Made by a program: the position numbers and the translations under genes. A stretch of 5,727 nucleotides of DNA from Solirubrobacteraceae bacterium (GTDB lineage: Bacteria; Actinomycetota; Thermoleophilia; Solirubrobacterales; Solirubrobacteraceae), in contig JASHQV010000027.1 in the NCBI GenBank assembly GCA_030038955.1, forward strand, positions 1 through 5,727, written 5' to 3'. The notes below the pieces were generated by a model that saw only the letters and a program-made list of their open reading frames with translations, was not told the origin of the DNA and ran no database searches. Each line of letters opens with the position of its first letter. Within the stretch, counting starts at the first letter, position 1. This document shows positions 5,237 through 5,727 of this stretch, piece by piece.

Positions 5237-5476
5237 CTAGCGGATGTCCTGCGTGCGCAGGAGCTTGCGGACGGTGTTGCTGGGCTGGGCACCACGCGCC
5301 AGCCAATCCCTGATCCGCTCCTCATTGAGGACCACCGTGGACGGGTTGGTCTGGGCGTTGTAGTGGCCGACGGTCTCGATCACGCGGCCGTCGCGCTTGG
5401 AACGCTGGTCGGCGACGACGACCCGCCAGATCGGGTTCTTGTGTCCGCCGACACGCGTGAGTCTGAGTCTGACCAT
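5237..5476 (-). CDS. rpsP: Small ribosomal subunit protein bS16
   Basis: A 79-residue complete bS16, which binds 16S rRNA in the body of the 30S subunit and helps its assembly. Typical features are the start M-V-R-L-R-L-T-R-V-G, then K-N-P-I-W-R-V-V-V-A-D and R-D-G-R-V-I-E-T-V-G-H-Y-N. The end is W-L-A-R-G-A-Q-P-S-N-T-V-R-K-L-L. ATG 5476-5474 is fixed by the conserved N-terminus. No strong Shine-Dalgarno precedes it. On the minus strand TAACCT (5492-5487) fits TANNNT and ends 10 bases before the ATG, so a promoter with a very short leader is conceivable, though without a visible -35. It follows ffh after a 145-base gap that holds a duplicated ffh end. Confidence 0.97.
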   Translation of the reverse strand: MVRLRLTRVGGHKNPIWRVVVADQRSKRDGRVIETVGHYNAQTNPSTVVLNEERIRDWLARGAQPSNTVRKLLRTQDIR

Positions 5477-5500
5477 CGGGGCAATCAGGTTAGCGGGTTC

Positions 5501-5680
5501 GCGCGTGGCTACCGCCCTTGCCGCATCAACGCCCCGAGGTCCGGAATCCGCCCCTGGGAAACCTGGCAGCCGGACGACATGCGCCGCCGCGCGTCCGCGA
5601 GGCCGGATGCCGAGCGCGCGGCTACCGCCCCTGCCGCATCAACGCCCCGAGATCCGGAATCCGACCCTGGGAGAATTGGC
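5501..5680. repeat. 67-base direct repeat pair spanning the ffh stop
   Basis: Bases 5501-5567 and 5614-5680 align without gaps at 60 of 67 positions (offset 113). Mismatches fall at 5506, 5518, 5539, 5551, 5560, 5562 and 5563. The unit covers the last 19 or so codons of ffh, its stop and 8 bases beyond. The spacer 5568-5613 is GC-rich and shows no feature. Confidence 0.9.
5509..5565 (-). pseudogene. Second, diverged copy of the ffh 3' end
   Basis: In this frame the bases read 18 residues plus TAG, Q-V-S-Q-G-R-I-P-D-L-G-A-L-M-R-Q-G-R. This matches the last 18 residues of the real ffh (5622-5678) at 17 positions; only Val replaces Phe. Of six base differences in these 57 bases, four are silent third-position changes and two together make the Phe/Val change. 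The match also runs about 8 bases past both stop codons (5501-5508 and 5614-5621). Upstream, similarity ends abruptly at about 5567. The copy is out of frame with ffh (offset 113 bases). A tiny ORF from ATG 5580-5578 could express it (23 codons), but lacks a ribosome binding site. It is best seen as a remnant of an ffh gene and not as a working gene. Confidence 0.75.
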
Positions 5681-5727
5681 GCATGACCTTGCGCATCTGC
5701 TCGAACTGCTTGATCAGCGCCTTCACC
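5622..5727 (-). CDS. ffh: Signal recognition particle protein Ffh, C-terminal end only
   Basis: Only the last 34 complete codons and the TAG (5624-5622) are in the window; the gene continues past the right edge. The readable residues V-K-A-L-I-K-Q-F-E-Q-M-R-K-V-M-R-Q-F-S-Q-G-R-I-P-D-L-G fit the end of the methionine-rich M domain of Ffh, which binds 4.5S RNA and signal peptides. The assignment rests on this tail and on its position directly before rpsP, the standard actinobacterial order. Because the fragment is short, the rest of the gene (NG GTPase domain) cannot be checked here. Confidence 0.85.
   Translation of the reverse strand, partial: VKALIKQFEQMRKVMRQFSQGRIPDLGALMRQGR

Noticed and set aside
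5221..5325. N-terminal extension of the KH protein up to 5325
   Set aside because: It overlaps the end of rpsP in another frame and lacks KH-family similarity; the GTG at 5220 matches the usual protein start.
5487..5492. TAACCT as a firm rpsP promoter
   Set aside because: No -35 partner is visible and the 10-base distance to the ATG is not diagnostic; it is mentioned only as a possibility in the rpsP entry.
5509..5580. A 23-codon ORF that would express the duplicated ffh tail
   Set aside because: There is no ribosome binding site before the ATG and similarity to ffh starts only after five codons. A remnant is the simpler explanation.

Overview
The window is visibly very GC-rich, with strong G/C bias at third codon positions and frequent GTG starts. 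It carries a housekeeping translation/secretion block on the minus strand. Gene order and protein style (LepB, RNase HII, bL19) suggest an actinobacterium. A Thermoleophilia/Solirubrobacterales-like lineage is my best guess, from general familiarity only, since no search was possible.

Layout, read in the direction of transcription of the minus strand (right to left): the 3' end of ffh (SRP GTPase); a second, diverged copy of the last ffh codons sitting in the ffh-rpsP gap; rpsP (bS16); khpA (KH RNA-binding protein); rimM (16S maturation factor); trmD (tRNA m1G37 methyltransferase, overlapping the rimM stop by one base); rplS (bL19 with an acidic tail of about 100 residues); lepB (signal peptidase I); rnhB (RNase HII, starting directly after the lepB stop). 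The short spacings suggest one transcription unit, or a few overlapping ones, linking protein targeting, ribosome assembly, tRNA modification, signal peptide removal and RNA:DNA repair.

Downstream of rnhB, after a small GC hairpin, a gene for a non-canonical arginase-superfamily protein lies on the same strand, with a possible leaderless promoter. Then comes a 309-base gene-free stretch holding a perfect 20-bp inverted repeat with a 3-base loop and a pair of 10-base direct repeats. At the left edge, on the plus strand, is the 3' part of a YraN/UPF0102 gene, convergent with everything else. In many bacteria yraN follows rnhB on the same strand, so this side of the window looks rearranged.

I see no phage, CRISPR, toxin or defence system and no clear new multi-gene system. 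The most interesting items are the duplicated ffh tail, whose differences fall almost only at synonymous sites, the palindrome with its flanking repeats, the arginase relative lacking the first metal-ligand histidine, the acidic extension of bL19, and a Glu in place of the expected catalytic Asp in TrmD.
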